The notes below the pieces were generated by a model that had not been told where the DNA came from, made no database searches, and was given only the letters and a program-made list of their open reading frames with translations. DNA of 62,813 nucleotides. Origin: Temnopleurus reevesii (Eukaryota > Echinodermata > Echinoidea > Temnopleuroida > Temnopleuridae). The position numbers and the translations under genes were made by a program. Positions within the stretch are counted from its first letter, which is position 1; each line of letters begins with the position of its first letter. The stretch covers positions 1 through 62,813 of the forward strand of contig BQKZ01004053.1 in the NCBI GenBank assembly GCA_036244855.1, read 5' to 3'. Positions 39,401 to 54,100 of the stretch are shown in pieces.

Positions 39401-42400
39401 CTGCAGGTCTGTTATGGTATCTCAAGTCGAAAAGTTTTCTCTTGACAACTTGAAAGTTTTCCTCCATGCTGTGAAAGCATCCCCTTCCGACTGATTTGTC
39501 CCCTGGACCTTCCGCTCTCGGGACGATGAGGAAATTCATTATAAAATGGTGTATAAGAAAAGTGGTATGACGGACTGTTTTGTATATAGAGGTCCTATAT
39601 GTAGTTGGTACATCAACCGTGAGAAGGTGGATTGTAAAAGTTCTAATATTGACTTGCAAGTTGTCTGGGTGTCACGTAGGCTATCATTTCTGTGCCAAGA
39701 CGGTAAGGTTCGGTAACCATGGAGATTTAAAACAGGTGATAGAGAATGTAGTTGATTGAATACCCGAAGATGAAAACAGATTCTAGTGATTTATATTCCA
39801 TCGATATCATCTTCATAATGTTGTAATACACACTTTGAAATTAGGGTGCAAGTTTGTACCCTCAGGCATGTCAGGGGTGCAGCCGTATACTTCGTAAAAT
39901 AGCAGCACCCTTGGATGGGGATATGCATCCTTATCGGCATATATGTAGTTGGTGTGAATCTCTGAAATTTATTCCATTTCTATTAAATATCTTGATCCTA
40001 AAGGTTATTGCTATTGTACCAGTGGCTAGGGGCGCAGATTTAGGTTAGATGATTCAGAAATCTCCTTTAGTACTTTCATATCAATCATTTTTTATTACGA
40101 AAGCTTTCCTGTTTTGTTTTGTTTGTTTTGTGTTTTGGTTTATTTTTTTCTGAAGATGAAACAAATGGGAACATTAAGAATTATCGACATTTCACAGTTT
40201 CGATACTGAATCATCTCAGCTTTAAATTTGAAGGTTCCGACCAGGATATTTTTCCACATGAGTTTAATTACGTTTGGCACTATCGACTAATTTCACCTCC
40301 TTCCATTTCCTTTTCCATAATCAAACACTCAATATGATCATGAAAATCTCCGGATATTTACACTTTCATTGAGATAATTTAAAACAATACGCAACCATGT
40401 GATAGCAAAAACCATACACTGCTAAGATGTCAACTCAAGCTATTCCTTGTTCAAGCTTTTTCTTGTACGTTGGATTGGTTGAACATGTAGATTAAACAAT
40501 TGCCCAACATCTAGGGAAATATAATCATCATTGATTTTTATATGCCCAATTAAGTTACAAAGATAATCGCCGTACTTCTCATATATTATTTTTGCAGTGT
40601 AAACATGACCATTCGATTTTGACTCCGCTTCAATTTACTGAGACCAATCATTCACAAAACCATGAATTTATGTCATAAATCTTTCCGCAATCTTTTTCGA
40701 GATTCCATGAAAGCGGTAGAAAGAAGAATCAGAGATCCTGTTTTGAGTTCATCGAGAGAAGGAGATGGAAATGGCTGTGACATAATAATACCCATTGGAA
40801 TTGTAAAATGACATGATTCATATTCAAGAATAATGTTCAACAGATGTGAACGTAAACAAACATGACCGTGTATCATCATTCTGCTCACATTCGTTGAGAT
40901 TTGTAAGTTTAATTGTGATCCAATATGGGGGCGTGGCAGGTCGCTTCAAGGAGGAGGAGGAGACTTTCACTTTCAGCCAAAAGTAGAACAGAAAGTTTCG
41001 ATGAAACAAGAAGAATTATTATACTCTACGGTGTTCTTTTTGTTAAATGGCATACAATTTTTGAAGGGGCATGTTTAACTTTTTGCATCAGGTGGAGATT
41101 TTCTATTCCTTGATATTCACGGTACTTGGCACGTACCCGTGTCCTTTCACCAAATTAGGCTACTTTGAAATTATTCTTTGGTGGTTGAAGTGTTTGAGCT
41201 TGTTTGAGGTAACTATCCCGGATGAGTGTCTGTCTTATGCCAAACATTCCCCCTTACTATTTCGTGTATCTTGATCTGTTGATGTATTCTTTTATATTGC
41301 ATGGAATGATTTCAATAGCTAACCTCAATCAGAAAACCAGCCATTACGGAATATCGGCATGATTTTGGGCCTGTAACATATTAAATGTATGATAAAACTT
41401 TTTATGATACAGGCCCCAGATATTAGCTTGCGAAGAGCCAAAGCAGCCGAACCGAAATCATTTTATCACGGCAATTACATGATGTATATCATTTGTGAAG
41501 GCATTAACTCAGGAAGTTTATAATTCTTCGTATAAATAGTTGCAAATTCTGCTCAAGGTGTCAACAAGCTACTGAAAAAAATGATTAGGTATTTATTATA
41601 CCCAGGGCAGTCGGTTCGTCCCACATAAAAGGGACCTGCTCTTAATAGTTGTCAGTTTCCTCGACATTATTATCAACACGCATGATGAATTGATCTGCAA
41701 CATTGCACTTGATGATGTCTGGTTTCTACTAAAGTAGTAACGCTATTGGGTAGTAATGCCAACCACTCCTCAAGTAATAGGATCATGTGTCATGTAGGTG
41801 GCACATTAAAGGAAAATCTTTCCAGATAAAGCTTTCTCATGATGACGTTATGGATCACCTGAATCTTATTAAGGTGGAAGGTATGATAAGACTGACTTGC
41901 ACAATTATCATATGTATCATGTGTACAGTGCTCTATTTATCAGAATGGAATCTCCTTACAGCGAAGCCTTTGGTACCATGGTGTCTTTTTAAAAGATGAT
42001 GAACGGAAAATTATGCTAAATTCTAGGACATACAAAATTTGTCTTATGATTAGGTGTTTGGTAAATATGATTCAACAAGGTGCGCCCACTTTACTTTGTC
42101 ATTCACTACAGTCCCTTAGCCAAGAAGGGGGGGGGGGGGTGTACGCGCACCCCCACTCGCCTGCAGTAGTGGTCCGCTACAGCAAGAAATGAGTACTTTT
42201 TTCTGCTTTTTAGTTCGCTGTCGTTCCCAAAAAGTTCTATTTCTCCCCCCCCCCCCCCCCCCCNNNCCCCCCCCCTCCCCCCATCATTTGAACCTCCAAC
42301 TGAAATTAGTAATACTGGCTCTTTAAGTCAGACAACGTGCTTTACTTACGGATGTGTGGGGTGTTTACTTACTAGGGAATTCATACTTAAATAACCAAAA

Positions 42401-45400
42401 TAATTACCATCGATTTTTATCAAAGAATTGACAATGAAGAGTTTTAAAGATTTTAACCAACCGATATGTGGACAGCATGTTAGTGTTACCCTGTGTTCAG
42501 GAAATTTCCCCAAACTATTTTAAGAGTGTTGTGTATATAAAGAGTGTTTCATCGTATCAGATTGAGAATCAATAAGATGAACCATGTACTAGTATAAGGA
42601 AATATATATTTATGTTTAGGTGACGATCCCCTTTCAATGGACCTTGTTATCTTTTGCAAGGTTTCGAACCTAGAATAATGTTACGACAAATTGGAACCAA
42701 CACTACTGGTTCGAATTTCTGATATAAAAGCGGCTTTGCTCCATAGCTCTAGAAACACTCTTTCAATCTTTGGATAGCATCAGGTTCTCACTGTATCAAT
42801 TTCAGATTGATACCGCTCTCAGCTTTACTTACCCACCTTCTCAAATACCTTTTCTAAAGAACTGTAATTCCTTCAAGCTCTATATCACCGAGGATATCGC
42901 GAGCCAAGTCTTTTTTCCACACCTTTCATTATCTCAAAATTGTCAATAAAATTGCTGTTCAAAAATAACAGTCGCTTCCGTTTCACACAATTCCTAAATT
43001 AAACACTTGGACTCATGAATGTGTATTTTAGCTAAATGATTTGGCATCGTTAAATCATCTGGCAAGAATTATGATAAGAAGGATCATAATTTGTCGAAAT
43101 TGGATTTTTAGTTTACCTCTTCTGTATTATTTGTAGCCAAAATATACGATTGATTTCATATTGTCCAGGAAGTTGTTGGTCCATGGTTTGCAGCTGTTTT
43201 GAGTTGATATAATTTTTCTTCAAAATATAAGTAAATGAATCAGTTGATTCATCTTTGCAGTTGTTTCATAATTTGAATGTTCTCCAAGTGTATTTCTTGT
43301 ACTGAATTTATAAGAAATAGCCCCTCAAAACACAAATAATTTAACTTTATTAAAACTAAGGAAACTGTTCATACCGCCACATAAATAATTTAAACTATTT
43401 CAGATGACAAGCTTTTGTTTGAGAACAATAGCTGTAGATGTTCATGCGCCTGCACTGAACCTCATTCACATTTTAAAGATATGACTTTATTTCTGTCGAG
43501 TTTATTTTAATGGAAAATCATATTTAAATAGAATAGCGTCCTATTCAACCCATTATCATTTTATAACCATACTCACCCATTGTCTCATCTTCTTTTTTAA
43601 GTTCCCAATTTTAAATCATCGACAACATGATGTGATGTCATGAGGTTTCAAGATTGTTTTCATCACAGTTTCTAGCGTCCTGCTCGTTACGATTCCCAGA
43701 AGAATAAAAAATAAAATGTTCCAACTTCAATTTTTATTAGCATGCTGAGCGGAAATATGAAAGAACAGATATAGCACAAGTTGATCTCCACATAGTGATA
43801 AACCATGAACTTGTCTGTTCGTAACATCATCCCCTACCACCTGATGCATGGAAACCGGTGGCCAGAAATTTGATATCGGTAAATGAATTCTTGCTAAAAG
43901 TTTCTTTTATTCTGAGAACATTTTTCATTACCGGGATTGTAAGGCAAAATATCTTTGCTCATTTGTAAAAACTGTAGCACTTTAAACTTCTGGAACATGC
44001 AATTCAACTGCATTCATGATTTTGGAGTCTGATTGCTGAGTTTGCATGTAATGTATTTAAGAAAAAAACAAAGAAAGTAATCTTTTAGGATTTGTTGAAA
44101 AGTAAGGACATTATCAAGTAATGAAAAAGACGTGACTTTTAATCAAATAATTCCGACATCAGATATGAGAATGATGTACAATTGAGTTACAGAGGTCAAG
44201 GGGAGGGGAAAATGAGAAACATGAGATTGGTTTCAGGCTTCTTACTAACTAATATATAAATGGAGTAAGACTTAATATAGAAGAAACACGAGAATTAAGT
44301 AACCATGGTTACGGAAGAAAGAGATGGTCAGACTAGGAAGAAATAAGGCAATGAACAGGGGGTACTCGGTGGTGATTACCCGATGAGAGAGATTTTACTC
44401 GTGTCGTATGTCTACTCTACTTCCCTCACTCCAGGCTTGTTAACATGATGATCGACATCATGACTAACTTCTTCTAATCAGCTCTAGTGATCAGGATGTT
44501 TGAGTTGTAATATTTTCAGGGAGTCATAGTAGAGGATGTTGAATGAAAAGATGGACAGCCCGTAAACAGTTTGATTTTGAAGCGAGGTGTAGTTGATATA
44601 AAAGGGGTTTGCTTCGATTAGGCCAAACAAAACTATTCTTGATTGCTATTTAATGACATTTTGAAAAATCGTCGGCCGGTCGGACAATTTTTTCTTATTT
44701 TTTTTTTAGGTTATTTTTTTCTAGCATGATTCACACAATTCACAAGGAAAATAAGACGTAGTAAAAGGCCATCGTGACTAATTTCCAATCAACATTAATG
44801 GTGAGGATGTTTGAGTATTGTCCAGGAGTCATGAAGTAGAGGATGTTGAGAGAAAAGATGGACAACCGGTACCCGTAAACAATTTGAATTTGAAAACAAC
44901 AATAGCCAACGAATAATTGTTAATTAGTTGCCCTCCAATACTATTTTGGAGGGGAAAAGGCCTATAGATTAGTCGGGGAAAAAGTTTGTTTTTCTCATTT
45001 TCCGGGGTTTTTTTTAAAAAATTATTATCGAGCACATTCACACAACTGATTCATGAGGAAAATAAGACTTGTGAGGGAGGGAAAGGCCAAATACCAACTG
45101 GAAGATGACTTTTCACTCTTCATTTCACATGTTTATCTTTAATTTTACTGTAATTTTTTTTTTTAGTGAAGAGCAAATAAAGAGAAAAGTTGTGGTCAGG
45201 CCATTGTCAGAGGGTCGGTTGGCGTAGGAAAACCAAGGGCGACAGTTCAAAGTAGAAATTATAAAAAGTTACGCTCTTTGCATATTATCATAGAAGAAAC
45301 AAAAAAATAAGCTACAACGTTGTTGTGCAGTCAGGTACTTTTTATTGTCGTTCTATTTTTATTTCATTACATACATTTCTGATTATCATTGTATCCTAAC

Positions 45401-48061
45401 AGCTACAAAAATGAACGATTTTTTTTAAGTTCGAAGGAAGTGTGAACCTTTTTCGCCGGTGATGTCTCTATTATCATGGCAGACTTAGGTATTGATTTTA
45501 TACTTCTAAAACCTACATGGGAGCCTGGGGTTAGAAAATGTATGTCAAAATGTTCGTCGACTTATGACTAGCATTCATAATCCTCGTGCAAACACAGAAG
45601 AAAGCCTTTAGTCCGTAGCATAACTTCCAAGTCAAACACTGACGAAGAAATATAGCTATGGGGGACGTGCCAGCGACGTGCAAAAGATGCCAGTGAATGC
45701 GTAAAGGCCGACTCACACCTTTCCGATTTTAGCCTGCGTCGGACCAGCGTTTTTTTTAAATTAAAACGGACGCACAAAGACGTAGCTCATGCGGTGGACT
45801 GACGTTCGACGTACGCTCCTTGATCGCAAGCCGAACATCAGTCCGCCGTCTGATCAGCGTATACTGTACGCACGCCAGGAGCGTTTTTAATTCATAAATT
45901 CACGGTCGACGCAGGCTGAAAACGCAAATGTGTAAGTTGGCCTTAAGAAAAGTCGAGCGTAGTATGATGGTTATGAAAATACTGGAGAACAAAGATGGGA
46001 GGGGGTGGGGTGGAAGAGCTCAGAAGTACACCAAAAGACAACTCATGTGCGCCTTTAATCTTGCGACCAGAGATGAGAAGTTTGTGACCTATAGGACGCC
46101 AATTTTGCTTTTTGATCTTTGAGTTTATGTCTAGGGTCTCGAAATTTCAACTCATCAGTCACAAATTTCTTGTCCCAAATAGCAAATTTCGCAACCTTGT
46201 TGGGAACTTCTCAGCGAACATGGCCTGTTATCGAGTTGGGGCTGATTTAGATGAGATTTGGTATTCCATCTATAAATTCTTGAAATACATAGAGAGAAAT
46301 AGAGAAAGAGCAAAGGTTCTGAAGCCCTTTATAATTGCGGGTCAATTATGCTTGTGCATAATTTTAACACGTCGGTATCTTTTTTAGCGTAAAGGTATCT
46401 TCTGATGAAAATAATGGGGAGGCATTCAAACGCATACGGGCAACAACAATCTGTCAACAAACATATTATGTAGTTAAATTTGACAATATGGATCATCACT
46501 TTCCTCTCATTTTCTTTAATGATGCCGGAAATGTGGTTCGAATTTCAAAATGGAGACCATGACGGGACGGAGGGTTTTATGGAAGTGAACCCGATAAATC
46601 CAAACACATCTTGAAGTGTTTGAATAAAATGATAAATGGTCCTGTTATTCATTTCCATGTGCAGAGAGAAGTTGGTGTTTGGGGCTCTAGGGTAACATGA
46701 AAAGAATTGTGTTTCTGTCAGAATATCAAATTGACTGCTTTATCTTGTTTCATGTTTTAATTTTTTTTTTATTTGTAGACATTGTAGTTTTTACACACTA
46801 TCGTAATGTTCATTAAAAAGGAATATGTTTTATTGTATACTTATATGTTCTAGAAAAGCTGTAAACATGTTATAAAATATTTCCGTATAATAAACTGGGT
46901 CATGGGACAACAGATCCATACGCCGTCTATTGAAATCAGTGAACACATTAACCGCATGCCGGCTACAATTTGAAGAAAAAAAAACGTTACAAAGTAGCAA
47001 TGAATAGGCGTTCGACTTTATTTTACTGAAATAGATTACCATATATAGGCTATTTTTCCAATGTATTAATGAAAAAAAAACGCGAGGAAACTTTATTATG
47101 AATAACTCCTCAATAGACGTCTGGGTTTAGCACAATCTTAGGATTTATACACTATACTGAACTTATTTACAAGGTTTTGATCCCTTTATCGTAAAAACTT
47201 CAAGATATTGGGGTTGTGTATTTTGAGGTGTCACGAAGACGTGACATTTAAAAGAATGACTCGAAAGTGAACTTTGACATCTGCTAAGGGTCATTATAAC
47301 GAGATGAATGGCGATCTATCACATTTTGGGCTCTTTCAATTTGTAAACGAAAAGCAGTATTTTTCTTTTTTAAAAATCATGTTCACTGCGATATGACAAC
47401 GGTAAATATGGAGATGTGATTAGTATCTATATATACCAGTTCATTAATTGATACAAATTTAGGAGCGTTCCTTGCTAAAAAAAAATGTAGTTACATGGTA
47501 TTATTTGAACCTGATCTGAAAAATTGGACTGCAATACTTGGAGTACAGATTGCATGCATTGATTGTTGCTATGTCACGTTTACAATAACAACTTTTGTTT
47601 TAGAGGTATGCATTAAACTTGCATCAATTAATGAACTGGTCTATTAACTGAAAGGCATAATATTTATGCAGATTATTTTCCTTGACATCATCTTGCCGGG
47701 GGCGGCGGGGGGGGGGGGGCATACAGTAAATAAGGTTACATACAGTACGTAACAAACTAGACATAATTTTGGAATTTTTACCCACATTTCTTAATGCGTC
47801 CAACATACTTCAAATCTGTTGAGTTATTAATGATGTTTTTCTGATATAGCACAAGTGTTGACAGAGGCCAGGAAAAAGAATGCACCGCTGAAATATTTCG
47901 CCACAAACCACTTCAATTGTTTATTTTTCCAAAAACAATTTTGTCTACGTATTTGAAAATTGAATTTGAAACAAATGTGCCAGGGTTTATGGTTTGCAGT
48001 TTTAAAGGAATAACTCAGCAAAAAGAAATATCAAGAGGGAGAGAGAGGATGAGAGAGGGGG

Positions 48062-48114
<53 letters not shown>

Positions 48115-51100
48115 TTGATGATATGATGATGTTATGATACAGAGCAAGAGTATTATGAAGGTAGTGAAATGTTCATTAATGTGTATGCACTTATCGCCCC
48201 ACACGAAAAGCTTTGAAAAGAAATCTTAAAAAATTGAATAATTTGATTTAAAAAAAATAGGGCAATATTAAAAAATTCCAATGAATACAAATTACGAGGA
48301 AATGTTCCATTTATGATGAGGGAGTGAAAAATAATGGGAGGTTTGCCAGGGGCAGACTAGACATTGTACAGGTAAGTGACTTCTTAATGCGAGCAGCTCA
48401 GATCAATCATAAGATGGATGAAATATTTCTCAGAGCACTGTAAACATTATTACCTTGGAAAGAGAAAAAGGGATCGAAGAAGAACAACATTAATTGGACC
48501 AGGAGTGAATAAGATGAATGGTATATGTCATCAGCGGGACATTGACCTTTGTTGAACGGCTCAAACTCAACTGCTCAAATGCGGGTGAATCTTCCCAAGA
48601 TATTGCAAGAAGTGAGAATAGTCTGTTCACACTTGATCTCTTCCAATTTCCTAAATATAATGATATTGTTTTTTATATGTATATGTATAACATGATATAA
48701 ACTATTTCTGCAAAATAAGGTCGTTCATGAACAATAGAGCCGTACGCCTTGTGTGGACACAACAAAAAACAAGCTTGTTCCGATTTTAATAGCATGACAA
48801 AGGAGCATTGAATTTGCGTTCGACTTAATTTTTCAGAAATAGATTATATTGTGTTGTATAATAATTGATATTTATGACTATAAGATGCACAACTATCTTT
48901 GAGTTCAAACACGCCTTAGCGTTCGAAAACAATATTTTTGCCCATCTTTTATGAAATTTGAAACGCACTTCGCGAACATAGATTTGCAGAGGGGAGACGC
49001 TTAACCGGCGTGCAATATATTCAGCCGATGCTTAACGTACGCAGCGTACACATACATCCACATAATTATGTGTTTGTAGTTAGTCTTTACGTCTATTGGT
49101 CTGACCAACAATCATGCTTAAACATTCATTGCAGTATTTTTTTAACAAACTTATGATCCACTGTTTTAAGTCTTTAAAGAAAAACGTTGCTAAGAAATAT
49201 GTACTTGTGTGTAGTAACGACTTGGCTTCATTAAATTTTCCTGAAATAACCCGCTTATTGCTCAAAATAGAGTTAATGCGTCACTCCTATGATGTATACA
49301 TACGTAGTCTTTCTATGCATAGTTGACCTACACATATGAGTTTTGCTTTTAACCTTCAAATAAACACGATAAATAGTTAAAAAAAAAAAAAAAAAAAAAA
49401 AAAAACGTGCCAGCTTTTCCAAGATTCACTGAACAACACACTTCAGAAAAGTCTGGAGTATGAAGATTTTCCATAAATATTTAGACCATCGTTGATAAGG
49501 TCCAAAGACAGAGACAGATAAACTGACACTTGACTGCCTAACATGGCACTATGCATGGTCTCTTGACAGGGCAAAGCGTAGTTTAAGAGCTGCAGGCCGG
49601 GGGTCATTGTCTACATCAGTTCTTCCCCGGTATCTGGGTATAGCAATCATGGCAATGGCAATGAGCGAACCTAATGGGGGAGGGGCGCTTTTAGATCCCG
49701 AGATCCCCGGCTCAGATTTTGGTGGCGAAAAATATTACTTAAAATTGCTGAAGAAGTGCTAACTTCAAACTGATGACCGTTTTGTCAGCTCAGATTTCAA
49801 GGCGGGGGGGGGGGGGGGGGCGCAAAATTTCAAGTTGATCTAGCCCCACCCCTTCGCTGGGTACGCTTGATGGTAGTTACGGTTGGTGATGCACTAGATG
49901 AGAAATGTAGACCGAACTATATTTGTTTTGTTATTTTATCATTGAGTGTTCAGTTTACGAATTCATCCTTTACACAGTTTTACGAAGAAATAAAACCTAT
50001 TGGCGAACTTGATACTGAATATTTTGCATCAGATGAGAATGAGTGATAATCAAAGTAAATGATGAGTTAATGAAACATGGGTTCCCTATTTTCACTACAG
50101 ACATGGCAGGGATTTACTTGTACAAATATAATACAGCTGTTGATTACTATTGTTTTTCAAGACAAGTAGATATTCAACATTTCAATCTTTGAACCCGTTC
50201 ATATCTTGATAACGGAGTGATGATACGGAGGGTAATGTAAACTTGACACTTCGTCTACTCTGCGGGAGAATATACATGGCTACGACTCGAGGACATGGGT
50301 TCAAGTCCCCCTCTGAGGCCCGAGATATAAAGGGTTAACGTAACCGCGTTGGATGACACATTTATGTGCACGTTTAATGCAAGTGATTTTGCAATTTTTT
50401 GTATGTTCTTTTTCTGAACAAGTGCATTGTAATTTTTTTCTCGAAATGCATTCGCATGTCTTTGATTCATTACATGGACGTTATTGGTAATTTCTTATTA
50501 TTACCATTAAAATAAAATAAACGATATAGGTTTAAATATGAATATGGTGAACTAAGAATTTCCCCGCTAGAAGAAAATACCCGCATGATACATCCCCATC
50601 AGACCGACACTTTTTTCGACCTCGATATACCATTCTAAAATGCTTATCTTTGTGATACGTGAAATAATAATATGAATTGATAATGTAATCCTTAAATTGA
50701 TATCTAATTGCAGGAATAAATAAATAGAGCAAGGCAAATAAATCATATGAAATGTAAACATTTAGACAAATGACAAAGAACTCCTGCGTACAACATGCAG
50801 TAGATATCCCAAACGAGAGGGTAAGAAAACTTTCTTGTGTTGACATGTAGGCAGTATAAACGTCATAATAATTTTGGTACAAAAAGCTTTGGGATAGCAA
50901 GTCATTTTCCTCAAACAATAGCTTGCAGCCGCAAAGTTTTGTACAAAAAGATCTTTCCAGCTACATTGCGTACACCTTGTGTTTCCAATTCCTTCACTTT
51001 ACACCCATTACACTTCAATAATTATGCGTCTTCCAAATTATGATTTTTTAACAAAATATTTGGATTTCTACTACTAGATAGATATCATATAAACATGTAT

Positions 51101-54100
51101 TTCTTAAATTGAACTACATCTGAGTTTCTGAGTGCTCTTGAGGCCCTTTAGGGAATTGACTACCAAATTCATCAACAATTTTATTCTGTAATACCACTTT
51201 AAAAATACGTCAAGCTCTTCTGGATGTCACTTTCTTTCAATTTTCAAAATCCTGGACCCACCTGACTCAAGCCCCATCCAGTGCCCCCAACCCAGAGCCC
51301 AGGCCCGGGACCTCCTTCATATATAGCTTTATGATAGACCTGTACTTGAGGCTGACGATGAAAAGAGTGATATGGAAATAGAATATTATGTTTCCAGCCT
51401 CAGACCATGTTGATTTACAAGTAATCGACTCCTCTGCAACCCAAGCCCCCAGCACAATCGGGGTGTACAAACATCGCCTGCTGATAGCAAAACATCGCCA
51501 TGATGGTGCAACCTCTAACCTTAACAAGGTCCATCCTAGCTTTATTCAATACTTTTGTTCATCTGATTGAACCTGATTATGATCACATTATGATTTGTTG
51601 ATATTTTATGAATGGAATAGTATTGGTAATTTCCGATCTGTAGTATCACTGAGGTCCATGCTTCCCAGAGCTAGGCGCGAAGGATACGTCGATCCTTCAG
51701 TAATACCATGATGAATTAGGTTTTGATATACAAGTGAACAACATATCGTATACCGTATACTATACGAGATTCAGATTTGATTGTATATTTGTCATTCGAG
51801 CGAGGTATTTACTTTTCAACAGAATTTCAAATTCCGATATTTCAGAATATTTACGTTTGGGGGTAAGAGGGAACATGCATGTTTCTTTCTGTGAAAATGT
51901 ATCCTGATTGTGTAGAATTAGCTTTTCTCGAAACATTGTGCTTAATTCTACCACATTTGGTAAACCGTTGTACGCAGCAGTATTTTTAATTTCTTACCGT
52001 ATATTACAAATGATTGTTTACTAATTCTCCTCTAAATTGAACACGCGTATATGGTACAATGAAAACACAAATCTTATCAAATAATTGTATAGCAGCTTTC
52101 AGCACGGTTAAGATGGAGACCAACAATTTTAGGTTTAATAAGGATTAAAAAAGTATGTGACATAAATTTTCTTCGTAACGATAATTGGAGAAACGCTGTA
52201 CACCAGAAGTGCAATTCATGGGTTGATATTACTAATGTTTACTTCAGAGGTTCCGGTATGAAAATAAATCATTCTTACCTGGATCTCGGCAGGGAATTCC
52301 CTGATCTAGGTAAGGTCGATATCGTGAGAATACACTTCTTAAAAGATTTGTGGAACTAATTAATAAGTGGAAGGATTTAATCAAACCACAAACCAGCCTT
52401 AAAGCTCTCCACGGCCAGTGATACGTCATGGCTTTGGCTATGGACTGGATTATTCACCAGGTAACCGTAGCGGTAAGGTCAAAGTGAAAACAGAGCCTTA
52501 CTATTAAAGACATAACATTGTTTTCGTTCAAAAGAATTCTCAACTGCAAGATGCTAAAATGCTACCACAATGGTTCATGATATATGTAAAGAAAGCTGTG
52601 AAAATAATAGGATTCAAAATCAACGTTTAGTGCTCAAGAGAGGAAACAATTTAAGATATGAGCTACAAATATGAACTTAAAGTTATGAAGCGACAGTACG
52701 CTATATCAAATTGTCATAGATATATTTATATCGCCTTTATAATTTCCTTGGTTTTTTTTTTGCATACTTGTTTAGTTTTTGCATCAATCTTAATGTAATA
52801 ACATAGGTTAGACAGCTTAATTTGATAATTTTTTTATAGCAAAATTTCAATGCGTGACAATGTCTTTAAGTGCTATTGGCGCGAGGGTGATGTGGTGGCT
52901 CTTCAAGTGCTATTAATTTACTCCTTGATGAGTATCGAAATAGGGGATCAAAACATAGTTTATGGTTCGAAGCTCAAGAACAATATTAACATTAAGGTGG
53001 ATTAAATGAAAATGGGTCAGATATCTTAAACGACCAGCAAATTACACTCTTTACACAGCCACTGTCCTATCTTTAAACGCCATTCGAGTGATCAATAAGT
53101 TAGCAGAATTATAATAACCATTGAGCATGATGGACAATTTGGCCAAGATGTTCATATGAAGTGTTTATTAAATCTGTTTATAATATTCTGTCATGTTCAC
53201 ACTGTCTTGCTTCTTCGGAGAAGCAAAGATTTGTTACTTACAATCATTCAGGTGATATGAATACCTTTGTATTTAACCCTCCCGGAACCCTTTAAAGGTA
53301 TAACCTTTACCTTTCTCGACCCAAATATTAAACAGGCCACGGCCACTGGGCATTATCATGTCTCAAATATCAAATAAACTGTTATCAGTATATGATTTAT
53401 TCTACCTGTAAATGTACGCTAAACAGAACGATCACATTTTCATCATCGCTTCCCTGAAATTTCAGTGACTAATGGCGTTATATGAGAAGATGTTCGACAG
53501 ATTATTATCAAGGGAAAAATAGTAGGCCATAAACTATTTTCCTTTTTATCTCTTTCAGTCATTGACATTGATCTTGTAGAAAATACCCATGTGTTGTCTC
53601 AACAGGAATTGTTAACATCTTTGCCGTGGGCATGGACAATGAGGGGTCTACTTTTCAGCTCTCGGCATTGTTTTATAGAAAATGTAGCCGAAATAACTTA
53701 TGTCAAGATATTAGTGCTATGGCACACAAGAAAGCTTACAAATAAAACGTCTGTTTTTAACAATCCATATTCAGGTGATGCATTCATTTTGTAAGCTAGA
53801 ATGGGATGCAATTTTATAGCGTTACATTCTTATTTTTCTTTCTAAAATTTAGGTGGCAAAATGTATCAGAAATGGACGTCTCGTAGCAGTGAATGAGGCC
53901 AACCAGATGGCACTAGCCATGTCTACAATTTACACATCCGAAACCTTAATGTTTCAGAAATACGGAGGCTTGGACGTTCATCGCGAAGACGAGATTTGCA
54001 ACTCGCCAGGTCGCCTTGTTTTTTGTTTGTGTGTTTTTTTTTTGCAGTAAAAGCAAAGAGGCGACATTTTCAAACTCGCCTTCGCGTTACACGTATAAGC

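Larger units (their letters stand above)
39011..44458 (+). other. First intron, part 5: homopolymers, gap, no gene
   Basis: Contains the miniature element at 41366-41417 and the G-run/C-run pair at 42127-42282. Otherwise AT-rich DNA without supported genes. Confidence 0.5.
45091..53852 (+). other. First intron, part 6: repeats, no gene
   Basis: Holds MITE B copy 2, a diverged repeat pair (46850/48680), poly-G runs (47708-47719, 49804-49820), (GA)n (48065-48108) and poly-A (49379-49405). None of the ORFs resembles a known family. Confidence 0.5.

Noticed and set aside
48065..48108. Regular repeat that might suggest an array such as CRISPR
   Set aside because: It is a simple dinucleotide microsatellite; there are no spacers, and the DNA is eukaryotic.
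50262..50320. tRNA-like stretch with gggttcaagtccc
   Set aside because: The B-box match is good, but I find no A box at proper spacing, no anticodon arm and no paired acceptor stem.
50532..50918. A 128-codon - strand frame
   Set aside because: Aromatic-rich product of AT-rich DNA, without motif or splice sites.
51240..51570. GC-richer stretch with open frames on both strands
   Set aside because: No recognisable domain and no acceptor/donor pair in the right phase. It could be an unknown repeat.
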